This document shows, in pieces, positions 1 through 7,470 of a DNA stretch of 18,845 nucleotides. The notes under the pieces are model-generated. The model had not been told where the DNA came from. It did not search any database and saw only the letters and a program-made list of their open reading frames with translations. Position 1 is the first letter of the stretch. Each line of letters opens with the position of its first letter. Both the position numbers and the translations under genes were made by a program. Source of the stretch: an uncultured Dysgonomonas sp. (GTDB taxonomy: Bacteria > Bacteroidota > Bacteroidia > Bacteroidales > Dysgonomonadaceae); the NCBI GenBank assembly GCA_937875275.1, contig CALNCC010000108.1:1-18845 (forward strand), written 5' to 3'.

Positions 1-436
1 ATGCGAACAGCCGTCCTAACAACCAATAGCCCGTCAAACGGATTTGGGGGTCAGCACCTTTTACCCATCGCAAAGCCGCTTCTTCGGCAAACGACAGATT
101 GGAAAACAAGTTGAGACAAACCTGCTCTCTTATCTCCTGATTGGGAATCTCATGAACCCATTTCTCCGCCATATCAACAGAAAACGCCTCAACCGGATAG
201 AGCATTGTTGCCATAATCTTCAATTCGCGTGTACCCTCGCCCCACAAAGTTTCGGCAAGCTGATCGTTTGGAGAATACGACGATGCGATATTTTTGATTT
301 GACCTAATACCAATCCAAAGTTGAGTTTATAGCTAAGACCTCGCTCCCTCATACTGGTGGAAGTAACACCATTCATCGCCAAACGACATTGGCGCCTCAT
401 TTTTTGTATTGTGATAGTTGTTACATCAAGCTTCAT
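1..436 (-). CDS. DNA alkylation repair-like (AlkD/HEAT-like) protein, 3' part missing
   Basis: This minus-strand reading frame starts with ATG at 434-436 and stays open to the left edge, giving about 145 residues without a stop, so the C-terminal part lies outside the window. The protein begins MKLDVTTITIQKMRRQCR and contains MRERGLSYKLNFG, then LAETLWGEGTRELKIMATML and MAEKWVHEIPNQEIREQV. That pattern of paired amphipathic helices resembles the HEAT-like DNA alkylation repair proteins common in Bacteroidales. By family, AlkD-type proteins are DNA glycosylases for alkylated bases, but many relatives are uncharacterised and the catalytic region cannot be assessed here. The start overlaps the end of the Dabb gene by 11 bases (426-436), so translation is probably coupled. 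The family call is from memory of the pattern, with moderate confidence. Confidence 0.7.
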   Translation of the reverse strand, partial: MKLDVTTITIQKMRRQCRLAMNGVTSTSMRERGLSYKLNFGLVLGQIKNIASSYSPNDQLAETLWGEGTRELKIMATMLYPVEAFSVDMAEKWVHEIPNQEIREQVCLNLFSNLSFAEEAALRWVKGADPQIRLTGYWLLGRLFA

Positions 437-725
437 AATCGACAGCTACACGTTGAACAACAGCCTCTCGAACAAATGGAAGTAGTGCCTGATGAAGAGG
501 ATGATTCTGATATGCATCCAATGCCTCAATAGAAGTTAGCTCGGAATACAGCACAACATCGAAATTACCGCCACCAAGTATATCTACACCAACTTCTATC
601 TTTTGCAATCCATCAATCTTTCCGCTCAATGCTTCCAACTGCTCTTTGATTTGCTGTGCATTCACAGCCTTAGTATTTCCGTGAGCCTCTTCTTTGAGCT
701 TCCACATTACAATATGTTTTATCAT
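426..725 (-). CDS. Dabb-domain (stress-responsive A/B barrel) protein
   Basis: This is a 99-residue protein when started at the ATG at 723-725 (MIKHIVMWKLKEE). The frame is open a further 19 codons upstream, but the family characteristically begins at MIKHIV, and a good -7 box (756-763) lies inside that extension, so the shorter start is chosen. Visible Dabb features are the N-terminal strand MIKHIVMWKL, the middle strand GNFDVVLYSEL, and the motif YQNHPLHQALLPFV near the end. Dabb proteins fold as dimeric ferredoxin-like alpha/beta barrels. Functions range from plant stress proteins to cyclases, and the role of this one is not known. It is probably cytoplasmic, as no signal peptide is seen. 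It is co-transcribed with the overlapping alkylation-repair-like gene downstream. Family assignment is firm; function is open. Confidence 0.88.
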   Translation of the reverse strand: MIKHIVMWKLKEEAHGNTKAVNAQQIKEQLEALSGKIDGLQKIEVGVDILGGGNFDVVLYSELTSIEALDAYQNHPLHQALLPFVREAVVQRVAVDYEA

Positions 726-755
726 CGCTTTTCTATTTTTCAAATTATATTGATA

Positions 756-763
756 CAAAGGTA
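756..763 (-). promoter_or_regulatory. -7 promoter box for the Dabb/alkylation-repair operon
   Basis: The minus strand reads TACCTTTG, matching the Bacteroidota -7 consensus TAnnTTTG. It predicts a transcript start near 749 and a leader of about 24 bases before the ATG at 725. No clean TTG -33 element is seen at the usual 19-21 base spacing; that position lies near or inside the 3' end of priA. This suggests the small operon can be transcribed separately from priA. Confidence 0.5.
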
Positions 764-778
764 ATATTTTTACGTTTT

Positions 779-3217
779 TCACACAGGGTCTACATCATAA
801 TAGACCAAAATGCTTTTGTAGTCCTTGTGCCCAAATACCTCTTTCTGATTGTGGGCTATCACACTCCTGACCTTCGATATACTGTATCCGACATCGACCT
901 TGAAAAGGATATTTCTTATATATAGCGACTGAATACGAGACACCGAAGGTTTTGCCGGACCTAAAACCTTTTTCCCGAACACGGCTTTCAACTTCTGAGC
1001 AAATGCCTGAGCTGCCCGATCGAGCGTTTCGGCATCACGCCCTTTTAGTATTATATTTATCAAACGCGAGTATGGAGGATATCCGAATATTCGCCGTTCG
1101 TGCATCTGCATTTCGTAAAACTGCCGATAGTCATTCGCAACCACAGTGCCGATAATAGGATGATCGGGGTGCGATGTTTGCAGATATACGACTCCTTGTT
1201 TGTTCTTCCTGCCGGCACGACCACTAACCTGAGTTATGATCTGGAATGCCTTTTCGTGTGCTCTGAAATCGGGGTAATTGAGCTGGTTGTCAGCATTGAG
1301 AATACCCACAACACTCACATTGTCAAAATCCAGACCTTTCGACACCATCTGCGTACCTATCAGCACATTCGCACGATTTTCTTCGATGTCGTTGATAATT
1401 CTTTCATACGCCTTTTTACTTCTTGTCGTATCCATATCCATCCGCACAACTACAGCCTGCTCTATGGCTTCGCGCACCTCCTCCTCTACCCTTTCGGTTC
1501 CGTAACCAAGATTTTTCAGATCGGTATCACCACATTCGGGGCAAACGGTAGGTAAAGAATATGCTGCACCACAATAATGACACAAGAGCATATTCTGCCC
1601 TTTGTGATACGTAAGACTTATGTCGCAATGCTCGCAATGGGGAGTCCACGAACAGGTTTTGCACGAAATCGTAGACGAGAAACCTCTTCTGTTTTGGAAA
1701 AGAATCGTTTGCTCATTCTTAGACAAAGCATCTTTCATTCCCTCCACCAAAGGCGGAGAAAGAATAGACTTCATCAGTTTTTTGCGTCGCAATTCTTTTG
1801 TGTTTACCAACCGTATACGAGGAAGTTCGATGCCGGCATACCTCTGCGTAAGAGATACTAATCCATATTTGCCGGACAAAGCATTGTTATATGTTTCTAT
1901 CGCCGGTGTAGCTGTACCCAACAGCACTTTGGCATCGAACATCTGAGACAAGACTACAGCCACATCACGCCCATTGTAGCGAGGGGCAGTATCTTGCTGT
2001 TTGTAAGAGCCTTCGTGCTCTTCGTCAACAATAATCAACCCCAAATCCCGAAAAGGCAAAAAGACGGCAGAACGAGCACCTAAGACGACTTTACATTCAT
2101 CGTCATTAAGTACCCTGTGCCATGTCTCGGCTCGTTCGTCGTTGCTGAATCGGGAATGATATACCGCAAGTTGGTTGCCAAATATAACTCTCAATCGATT
2201 TGTTATCTGAGTAGTAAGAGCTATCTCCGGCAACAGATACAACACTCGCTTTCCCTTAGCTATTGTGTCTTTTATCAGTTGTATATATATTTCGGTCTTT
2301 CCACTCGACGTTACGCCATGCAGCAGAGCAACTCCTTTTTCTTGAAAAACTTCTTTTATTTCATTACAAGCCTGCTGTTGATATTCGTTCAACACATTTG
2401 CTTCCGCAAGGGCATCTGTACCAAAGTCGAGCCTGTTGATCTCGATGTCGTATATCTCAAGTATTTCTTTTTTCACCAACTCCTGCAATATGACAGATGA
2501 AGCCCCCGCTTCATCCAGCAAGACTTTCTTGGTAATGTCGCCGCCGCGCTCTGCGATATCGAGATATATCATCAACAGATGTTGTTGCTTAGGTGCACGC
2601 TTTAGTCCGTCTATAATGGAGTGTAAATTATCGTCCGAAAATTTTTCTTTGAGCCTTACTCCGGCAATTGTCTTGGCTGAATAGTCCTTACCCACCCCTT
2701 CGTTGACCGAAACGACACCTTTGTCCACCAACGATTTGACTATCGGTATTATTCCCGACAAATGAGCCTTTTGTGTCAGTTCGTCAATCCTGATTGCTTT
2801 ATCTGCCGACAGGAGAGACAGAATAGTCAATTCTGCCGCCTTAAAGTTTTGAGGTACTATATCATCTTCGGATAGAGAGACATATGTTTCACTTTGCAGT
2901 TTCAAAGCAGAGGGCAATGCCGCCTGATAGACATCCCCTAATGTACACATGTAATATGCGGCTATCCAGTGCCACAGATCGAGTTGTTGTTTAGTTACTA
3001 TCGGATTCTCATCCAACAATTCGTCTATATCTTTCGCTACAACATCGAGATTAGATTCGGTATGCAGTTTGTAAACTATCGCCGTATAAAGTTTTTTCTT
3101 GCCAAACTGCACAATAACCCTGCTGCCCACATCAATTTGTTTTTCAAACTGAGCCGGAACAGAGTAGGTATATAAATCTTGCAGCGGTATCGGCAATATA
3201 ACGTCGGCGTATAGCAT
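779..3217 (-). CDS. priA: Primosomal protein N' (replication restart helicase PriA)
   Basis: PriA is a 3'-to-5' superfamily 2 DNA helicase that recognises stalled forks and D-loops and reloads the replicative helicase. From the ATG at 3215-3217 it has 812 residues. An upstream in-frame start at 3325 would add 36 residues, but those codons run through the terminator hairpin at 3285-3320, and PriA proteins of this group start at about M(L)YADVILP. The order is: N-terminal fork-binding domain (about 1-105), winged-helix region, Walker A GVTSSGKT (301-308), DEEH box (398-401), a zinc-binding insertion with eight cysteines (519, 522, 528, 531, 546, 549, 559, 562), helicase motif GTQMVSKGLDF (621-631), and SGRAGR (665-670). 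All key residues are present and the length is typical. It appears to be a single-gene unit between a terminator upstream and the Dabb promoter downstream. Confidence 0.97.
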   Translation of the reverse strand: MLYADVILPIPLQDLYTYSVPAQFEKQIDVGSRVIVQFGKKKLYTAIVYKLHTESNLDVVAKDIDELLDENPIVTKQQLDLWHWIAAYYMCTLGDVYQAALPSALKLQSETYVSLSEDDIVPQNFKAAELTILSLLSADKAIRIDELTQKAHLSGIIPIVKSLVDKGVVSVNEGVGKDYSAKTIAGVRLKEKFSDDNLHSIIDGLKRAPKQQHLLMIYLDIAERGGDITKKVLLDEAGASSVILQELVKKEILEIYDIEINRLDFGTDALAEANVLNEYQQQACNEIKEVFQEKGVALLHGVTSSGKTEIYIQLIKDTIAKGKRVLYLLPEIALTTQITNRLRVIFGNQLAVYHSRFSNDERAETWHRVLNDDECKVVLGARSAVFLPFRDLGLIIVDEEHEGSYKQQDTAPRYNGRDVAVVLSQMFDAKVLLGTATPAIETYNNALSGKYGLVSLTQRYAGIELPRIRLVNTKELRRKKLMKSILSPPLVEGMKDALSKNEQTILFQNRRGFSSTISCKTCSWTPHCEHCDISLTYHKGQNMLLCHYCGAAYSLPTVCPECGDTDLKNLGYGTERVEEEVREAIEQAVVVRMDMDTTRSKKAYERIINDIEENRANVLIGTQMVSKGLDFDNVSVVGILNADNQLNYPDFRAHEKAFQIITQVSGRAGRKNKQGVVYLQTSHPDHPIIGTVVANDYRQFYEMQMHERRIFGYPPYSRLINIILKGRDAETLDRAAQAFAQKLKAVFGKKVLGPAKPSVSRIQSLYIRNILFKVDVGYSISKVRSVIAHNQKEVFGHKDYKSILVYYDVDPV

Positions 3218-3239
3218 CACAGTCAAATTAACGGAAGGA

Positions 3240-3247
3240 TAAAGATA
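3240..3247 (-). promoter_or_regulatory. Possible -7 box for priA
   Basis: The minus strand reads TATCTTTA, one base off the TAnnTTTG consensus, giving a predicted leader of about 16 bases to the ATG at 3217. No TTG element is found at 19-21 bases upstream. A promoter is expected somewhere between 3218 and 3284 because the strong terminator at 3285-3320 should isolate priA from the upstream operon. The exact box is uncertain. Confidence 0.3.
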
Positions 3248-3284
3248 CACATTAATTATTCTTTTCGTAGAATTGAATAACAAA

Positions 3285-3320
3285 AGAAGCACCTTTGTCT
3301 TTTCCGACAAAGATGCTTCT
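3285..3320 (-). terminator. Strong intrinsic terminator of the DUF3857 operon
   Basis: The two 15-base arms are 3285-3299 and 3306-3320, with a 6-base loop. The arms differ from perfect complementarity at one position, which is a G-U wobble in the minus-strand RNA, so the hairpin there is a continuous 15-bp stem. It is followed in the minus direction by UUUUGUUAUU. It begins 23 bases after the stop codon of the gene ending at 3343. A T-run also follows on the plus strand (3326-3333), but no plus-strand gene needs it. Confidence 0.85.
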
Positions 3321-3342
3321 CGCATATTTTTTTCTGCAAAAA

Positions 3343-5322
3343 TTATTCCTTAACCAGTATTACCATTTCTCCCATCTGATTTATTATAGCATCCATAATT
3401 GTCCTCAAAGTACCATACTGTCCGGCAGGATACATATTCTGTTTCAATGAATATTCGACATCAACCTTAACTTTTCCGTTGTCCTCTTTGGCTTCATAGA
3501 ATATTTTGAATAGGGTACGATCCATATCCATCGCTTTCGGTAGATATTCGACCTTATACCCTTTCGGGATTTCTATTTCCACACTGTATTTTCGTGTTCT
3601 CAGATAAGCTAAATCGATAGGAATCGTCCGCTCTTGTTGTTTAAACGGATTATCTTTTATATGCATGTTACAGAATGGATTGACAAAAATCTTGCCTTCG
3701 TTCACATCCACATGCGCATCCGTATTGAATGTAAAGGACAGGGGCTGCCCCAATTCATTCAGGTTGGTTATCTGCACACCGTTGTTAACAGTTATATTAC
3801 GTGCTTCCTTCAGGTATTTAGCGAGCACCTCTTCTTTGTTCAGCGACTCACCTTCTGCTATAATCTTACGGTAAGTGTATGCATCATTTCCCACCAATTC
3901 CAATCGGGCATCAATATTCGCACTTCCCCCTTCCGGGTCAATCTTCAACTTATATGCCTCCGTGGTTTCAGCAATCTGCGTCTGCGATGTCATCACCCAA
4001 TCTTCTTTTTTTTGCTCAACTACCAATCCTTCAACATTGAGACAACGCAAAGGCAATTCATCGAAATACAGCAGAGGTTCTGTACCGTCGATAAAATATT
4101 GTTGACCATCGATATCAACCATCGCAACCACATAGTTCAAGAAACTCTCGAATGGATATTGTTTCTGCACGGTTCCGTGCTCGCGTGTGCTGAGCACAAC
4201 GGGTTTAGCATCAAGTCCGGCTTCCTGAAGCAAACCAATGAGGTAGAGATTGATATCGGCAGATGTGCCTTTCTTTTTTTGCAACAGATAGGAAGCATCC
4301 GCTGTACTATACTTAGCTGTATGAGAATCCCATTCAAACTTATTTTTTACATGTGCTGTTATGATTTTAGCTTTTTCTATATCCGCCTTTCCATCCAAAC
4401 CAAGCTGGAGGAGGTCTTCCTGTCCTTTCTTCCGACTATTTTTTATATAGCTTCCGAAATATTTTCCTTTCAGCAACTCTTTGTTCAACTCGGGCCAGGT
4501 AGTCATTATCGACCTCACCTTAGCCATCCGTACCGAATAAACATTTGCCAACTGAAAATTCACACTTATTATATGGTCTCTTTGCGAAGTCGTAAAATCC
4601 TGATCGACATATGCCGGCACATGTTTCATCCCCATATGCCAGATGGTTTCCTTATAACTTGCTCCGGCAAGATTTCGGATCTGAGTCTCCACCTCCGAAT
4701 TGAGCACATCCAATTTGTTTGTACCCATAAGCAGGTAAACATATTCGTAGAATGGAACTGATCGGTACACGAGAGAACTTTCCATTGCCGGTATTTTGGT
4801 TTGGAAATCCCATCTTCTCATTCTGAAAAAATAGGGGGTTTCTATCACATATTGATATTCTATTACAGAACCATCTTTTATCTCCGGCAAAGTAAATTTT
4901 ACAAGATTTACATCGGGGTCGACTTCATCTCTGAATATATTTTTCTTATCAAGCTCGGTATGAACTATCGAGCCATTCTCAAGTCGGTATGTATACCCTT
5001 TTATATCGGATATAATTTCCCAGCCCTCACTTCCGTTATAGATGGGAATTTCGACTGTCGCATAATCATAAGCCGACTGATTGAATATTTTTATACGAGT
5101 AGTGCGTTGCATGTAAAGGCGTATGCCGCTTCCTCGATATTCGAAATAAAAATCTCCCTTATCCGACAAAATTACCGCTCCGGCTTCGGGGTCTTTATCA
5201 TAATGCGTCATCTCCATTTCAGACATTGAGGTCTCGTTCAGACGACCGGCTCCGTATCTTTGTCCATAGGTATATGCTGACAAGAATAGGAGCATAAGAG
5301 TTAGGGCTAAATATTTTTTCAT
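3343..5322 (-). CDS. Secreted DUF3857/transglutaminase-like protein with degenerate catalytic site
   Basis: This 659-residue protein has a clear signal peptide (MKKYLALTLMLLFLSAYTYGQ), so it is exported and probably periplasmic. The N-terminal half (about 45-250) is a DUF3857-type beta-rich domain, with YRGSGIRLYMQRTTRIKIFN as its hallmark. A transglutaminase-like domain spans about 315-420 and a DUF3858-like C-terminal domain follows. In the transglutaminase domain the cysteine position is occupied by Ser354 (in KGTSADINLYLIGLL) and the histidine position by Tyr397 (in FLNYVVAMV), while Asp412 is kept (FIDGTEP). It is therefore unlikely to be a cysteine peptidase or transglutaminase. From memory, related Bacteroidota proteins also lack these residues. 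It overlaps the upstream paralogue by 4 bases (ATGA) and is followed by a strong terminator. The biological role is unknown. Confidence 0.88.
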   Translation of the reverse strand: MKKYLALTLMLLFLSAYTYGQRYGAGRLNETSMSEMEMTHYDKDPEAGAVILSDKGDFYFEYRGSGIRLYMQRTTRIKIFNQSAYDYATVEIPIYNGSEGWEIISDIKGYTYRLENGSIVHTELDKKNIFRDEVDPDVNLVKFTLPEIKDGSVIEYQYVIETPYFFRMRRWDFQTKIPAMESSLVYRSVPFYEYVYLLMGTNKLDVLNSEVETQIRNLAGASYKETIWHMGMKHVPAYVDQDFTTSQRDHIISVNFQLANVYSVRMAKVRSIMTTWPELNKELLKGKYFGSYIKNSRKKGQEDLLQLGLDGKADIEKAKIITAHVKNKFEWDSHTAKYSTADASYLLQKKKGTSADINLYLIGLLQEAGLDAKPVVLSTREHGTVQKQYPFESFLNYVVAMVDIDGQQYFIDGTEPLLYFDELPLRCLNVEGLVVEQKKEDWVMTSQTQIAETTEAYKLKIDPEGGSANIDARLELVGNDAYTYRKIIAEGESLNKEEVLAKYLKEARNITVNNGVQITNLNELGQPLSFTFNTDAHVDVNEGKIFVNPFCNMHIKDNPFKQQERTIPIDLAYLRTRKYSVEIEIPKGYKVEYLPKAMDMDRTLFKIFYEAKEDNGKVKVDVEYSLKQNMYPAGQYGTLRTIMDAIINQMGEMVILVKE

Positions 5323-7154
5323 AATGTTTCGATATAATAGTTCTTATTCTCAAGACTTCGGACAATGGACATAAACCGATAAAACGAAGCATACTCCGCA
5401 ACCGGATATCGTCCTTTGTTTATTATCAGAACTTTGTTTACAAGCAATTTATTACCATCTATCGCAAATTTCACTTCATAACTGCCATAAGCAGATTCGA
5501 CAAAAATATCATCCGGAACTTTAGACAGCGTCATTCCGTCAAAAATATATTCAAATCTGTCGTGCCACGACAACGGATAGTCTATCTGAACATCCGAAGT
5601 TCTCGTTTCGGGTGCTTCATAAATATCTACCTTTGCCGGAAAACCATTCAGCACAATGTTTTGTCCGTACTTTTTGTAAATATTATTCAACTTACAATTT
5701 ACATCAAGGGTGATAAGAGGCACATTCTCATCAGGTTTCTTACAATCAGAATCAAGTAAGTCATATGTTCCTACAAAAAGGTTTTCTTTCAAATAACGTT
5801 CAATCTCGCTTTTATTCATTGCCGCCAAGAGACCGTCCATTCGCTCAAACTGATGCCCACGCAGCGTGGAAGACATTTTTATGCGGGCATGTTTGTCTTC
5901 GTCTACATTGATGGTAAAAGACCGAACTAAGGCTTTTTCATTCTCTGCCATCTGCGGTATATCTACAAGCACGCTTCCTTGCTCCTTAATCAGCAAAGCC
6001 TTCCGTCCTTGAATTTCGGAATGTATATATCCGAATGGCAGATTCTTACTTGTACACTCCTGATATATCGTATCATTAGCAAAAGGGATAGTCAATATAA
6101 CGTGATTGAACTGCTGTGCCGCAAAATCGGGATCAATATCCCTGACCCGACTATCCATATCCACAACAGTATAATAAGACTCCACGCCGGCATATTTCAG
6201 CATAGCTTGCAGATAGTTGACCAATGCTTTACAATCACCATAACGGTATTTGCAGACATACTCGGCAGGATATGTTTGTAGTCCGCCGACATTGAGGCTC
6301 ACATTTATATACCGTGTATTTTCTTGCATGTATCGGTACAAAGCACGTACTTTATCTTTTGATTCAGATATTCCTTCCAACTGTTTATCTATTCTCGCCT
6401 GTTCCTCTTTCGGCACGATATCTCTCCCCTCATTGAGGCGGTAGAGCCAGTTGCCAAAAGTTTCCCAACTCTCGCTACTCCCTTCCACACCATATCTGAA
6501 GTTTAGAGGAAGAATCTGCAACTGCGGCGCAAGGCTCGTATTGTACGACATATTCAGCTCTTCCTTCTGTGGAGAGTATGAAAATTGCCAAATATACCGA
6601 CGTTTATTTTTCACCTCCTCAATTTCAGGGGCCTGTATATTTTTGTATTTATATCTGATTTCCTCTTCGGACGGCAATGTAACCACAACTTTGCGCTTGT
6701 GCACCATCTGCTCGCTTCCGGTCATATCCATATCCGTTATCTGACAAAATTTCGGGTATTCTATCCTGTATGAATAAACTAAACGATAGGGATAAGAATC
6801 GTGTTTCAGGTCAAACCATTTCACGAAGTCATCTTCATACAGCGATGCTTCCGACACGTAACTTTGTGCTGTTATATCATATTGAGACAGCCGTCTTACT
6901 ATTTTTCCGTTACGGTCTTCTATATATCCAAAATCGACAGAGAGCTTATCCCCTTTTGCGTAAGGTATAACAATTCTTGTATCTGCTCCTTTATCGTTTA
7001 CCTGTATCGTTACAGAGTCTATTTGGGTCAATTTGTTTTTCGCGATTTCGAAATATCTCACAGCATCCACAATCTCACTCTTATACGATTGAGAAAATAA
7101 TATGTAGGGCTGTAAACAGACAAAAATAAGTAGTAACGTTCTTATCATAGCCAT
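5319..7154 (-). CDS. Secreted DUF3857/transglutaminase-like protein with intact catalytic residues
   Basis: This 611-residue protein opens with a hydrophobic signal peptide (MAMIRTLLLIFVCLQPYILFSQ). A second ATG two codons in (7146-7148) is equally possible as the start. The DUF3857-like domain covers about 40-230 and the transglutaminase-like domain about 265-380. The domain carries Cys308 in YRYGDCKALVNYLQAML, His351 in QQFNHVILTIPF, and Glu366 in IYQECTSKNLPFGYI where the third triad residue lies. A Cys-His-Asp/Glu triad is the signature of the papain-like transglutaminase fold, so this member could be an active peptidase or amidohydrolase; the substrate is unknown. It is the first gene of a two-gene operon, translationally coupled to the degenerate paralogue at 3343-5322. 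The two proteins have the same domain order but are clearly diverged, so the duplication is old. Confidence 0.88.
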   Translation of the reverse strand: MAMIRTLLLIFVCLQPYILFSQSYKSEIVDAVRYFEIAKNKLTQIDSVTIQVNDKGADTRIVIPYAKGDKLSVDFGYIEDRNGKIVRRLSQYDITAQSYVSEASLYEDDFVKWFDLKHDSYPYRLVYSYRIEYPKFCQITDMDMTGSEQMVHKRKVVVTLPSEEEIRYKYKNIQAPEIEEVKNKRRYIWQFSYSPQKEELNMSYNTSLAPQLQILPLNFRYGVEGSSESWETFGNWLYRLNEGRDIVPKEEQARIDKQLEGISESKDKVRALYRYMQENTRYINVSLNVGGLQTYPAEYVCKYRYGDCKALVNYLQAMLKYAGVESYYTVVDMDSRVRDIDPDFAAQQFNHVILTIPFANDTIYQECTSKNLPFGYIHSEIQGRKALLIKEQGSVLVDIPQMAENEKALVRSFTINVDEDKHARIKMSSTLRGHQFERMDGLLAAMNKSEIERYLKENLFVGTYDLLDSDCKKPDENVPLITLDVNCKLNNIYKKYGQNIVLNGFPAKVDIYEAPETRTSDVQIDYPLSWHDRFEYIFDGMTLSKVPDDIFVESAYGSYEVKFAIDGNKLLVNKVLIINKGRYPVAEYASFYRFMSIVRSLENKNYYIETL

Positions 7155-7179
7155 CCGAACGATTTAAGATTCAATAACA

Positions 7180-7187
7180 CAAACTTA
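7180..7187 (-). promoter_or_regulatory. -7 promoter box for the transglutaminase-like operon
   Basis: The minus strand reads TAAGTTTG, a full match to TAnnTTTG. The predicted transcript start is near 7173, about 20-25 bases before the start codons at 7154 and 7148. The nearest TTTG upstream (7215-7218) is about 27 bases away, too far for a standard -33 element, so only the -7 box supports this promoter. Confidence 0.5.
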
Positions 7188-7314
7188 CACAAAAAGTCTG
7201 ATTTATATGCACGTCAAAATAAAAATAAAACTTCTCGTTTTTTAGCACCTAAAAATAGAGAACTCTTCCTATCTATAAATTTCTCACATAAAATAGGCAA
7301 AAACAAGGTTAACT

Positions 7315-7346
7315 TTTGATTTAATGATAATTATCAACTATCTTTC
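7315..7346 (+). promoter_or_regulatory. Promoter for the GH2 gene
   Basis: TTTG at 7315-7318 and TATCTTTC at 7339-7346 (one base off TAnnTTTG) are separated by exactly 20 bases, the spacing expected between the -33 and -7 elements of Bacteroidota primary-sigma promoters. The predicted transcript start is near 7353, leaving a leader of about 118 bases. A perfect palindrome fills most of the spacer. Confidence 0.5.
7325..7336. promoter_or_regulatory. 12-bp palindrome, possible operator in the GH2 promoter
   Basis: TGATAATTATCA is a perfect 6+6 palindrome lying between the putative -33 and -7 elements, a position where a bound repressor would block RNA polymerase. It resembles half-sites of the Fur box (TGATAAT-n-ATTATCA), but the two halves are too close for the 7-1-7 arrangement. 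AT-rich 12-mers of this type can also arise by chance. Confidence 0.35.
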
Positions 7347-7470
7347 CGCCCCTTAAATTGAGTTTTCCTATCCTCATTTGTTGAGCAGACGGGATAGATA
7401 ATGCGATTAGTAGAATATTCCAATAAAGAAACGACAACCAAATCTATTTTTAATAACATCAAAAAAAACC

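Larger units (their letters stand above)
7155..7470. other. Divergent intergenic region (316 bases)
   Basis: This AT-rich region separates the minus-strand transglutaminase-like operon from the plus-strand GH2 gene. It contains the minus promoter box (7180-7187), a plus promoter candidate (7315-7346) with a 12-bp palindrome in its spacer, and a predicted GH2 leader of about 118 bases. The leader has one modest stem-loop, CTATC (7368-7372) pairing with GATAG (7393-7397), with a small inner CTCA/TGAG stem. No coding frame or RNA gene is evident. Confidence 0.6.

Noticed and set aside
726..782. A 19-codon upstream extension of the Dabb protein.
   Set aside because: The extension includes the predicted promoter box, and the family begins at MIKHIV.
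3218..3325. An N-terminal extension of PriA starting at 3325.
   Set aside because: The extension would be encoded by the terminator hairpin of the upstream operon and has no counterpart in the PriA family.
3634..4761. A 375-codon open frame on the plus strand opposite the DUF3857 gene.
   Set aside because: It is fully antisense to a well-supported gene, its product is rich in Cys, His, Phe and Ile with no family pattern, and no promoter box or leader supports it.
7325..7336. Fur box.
   Set aside because: TGATAATTATCA contains Fur-like half-sites, but the 6-6 spacing does not fit the 7-1-7 arrangement, so it is listed only as an unnamed palindrome.
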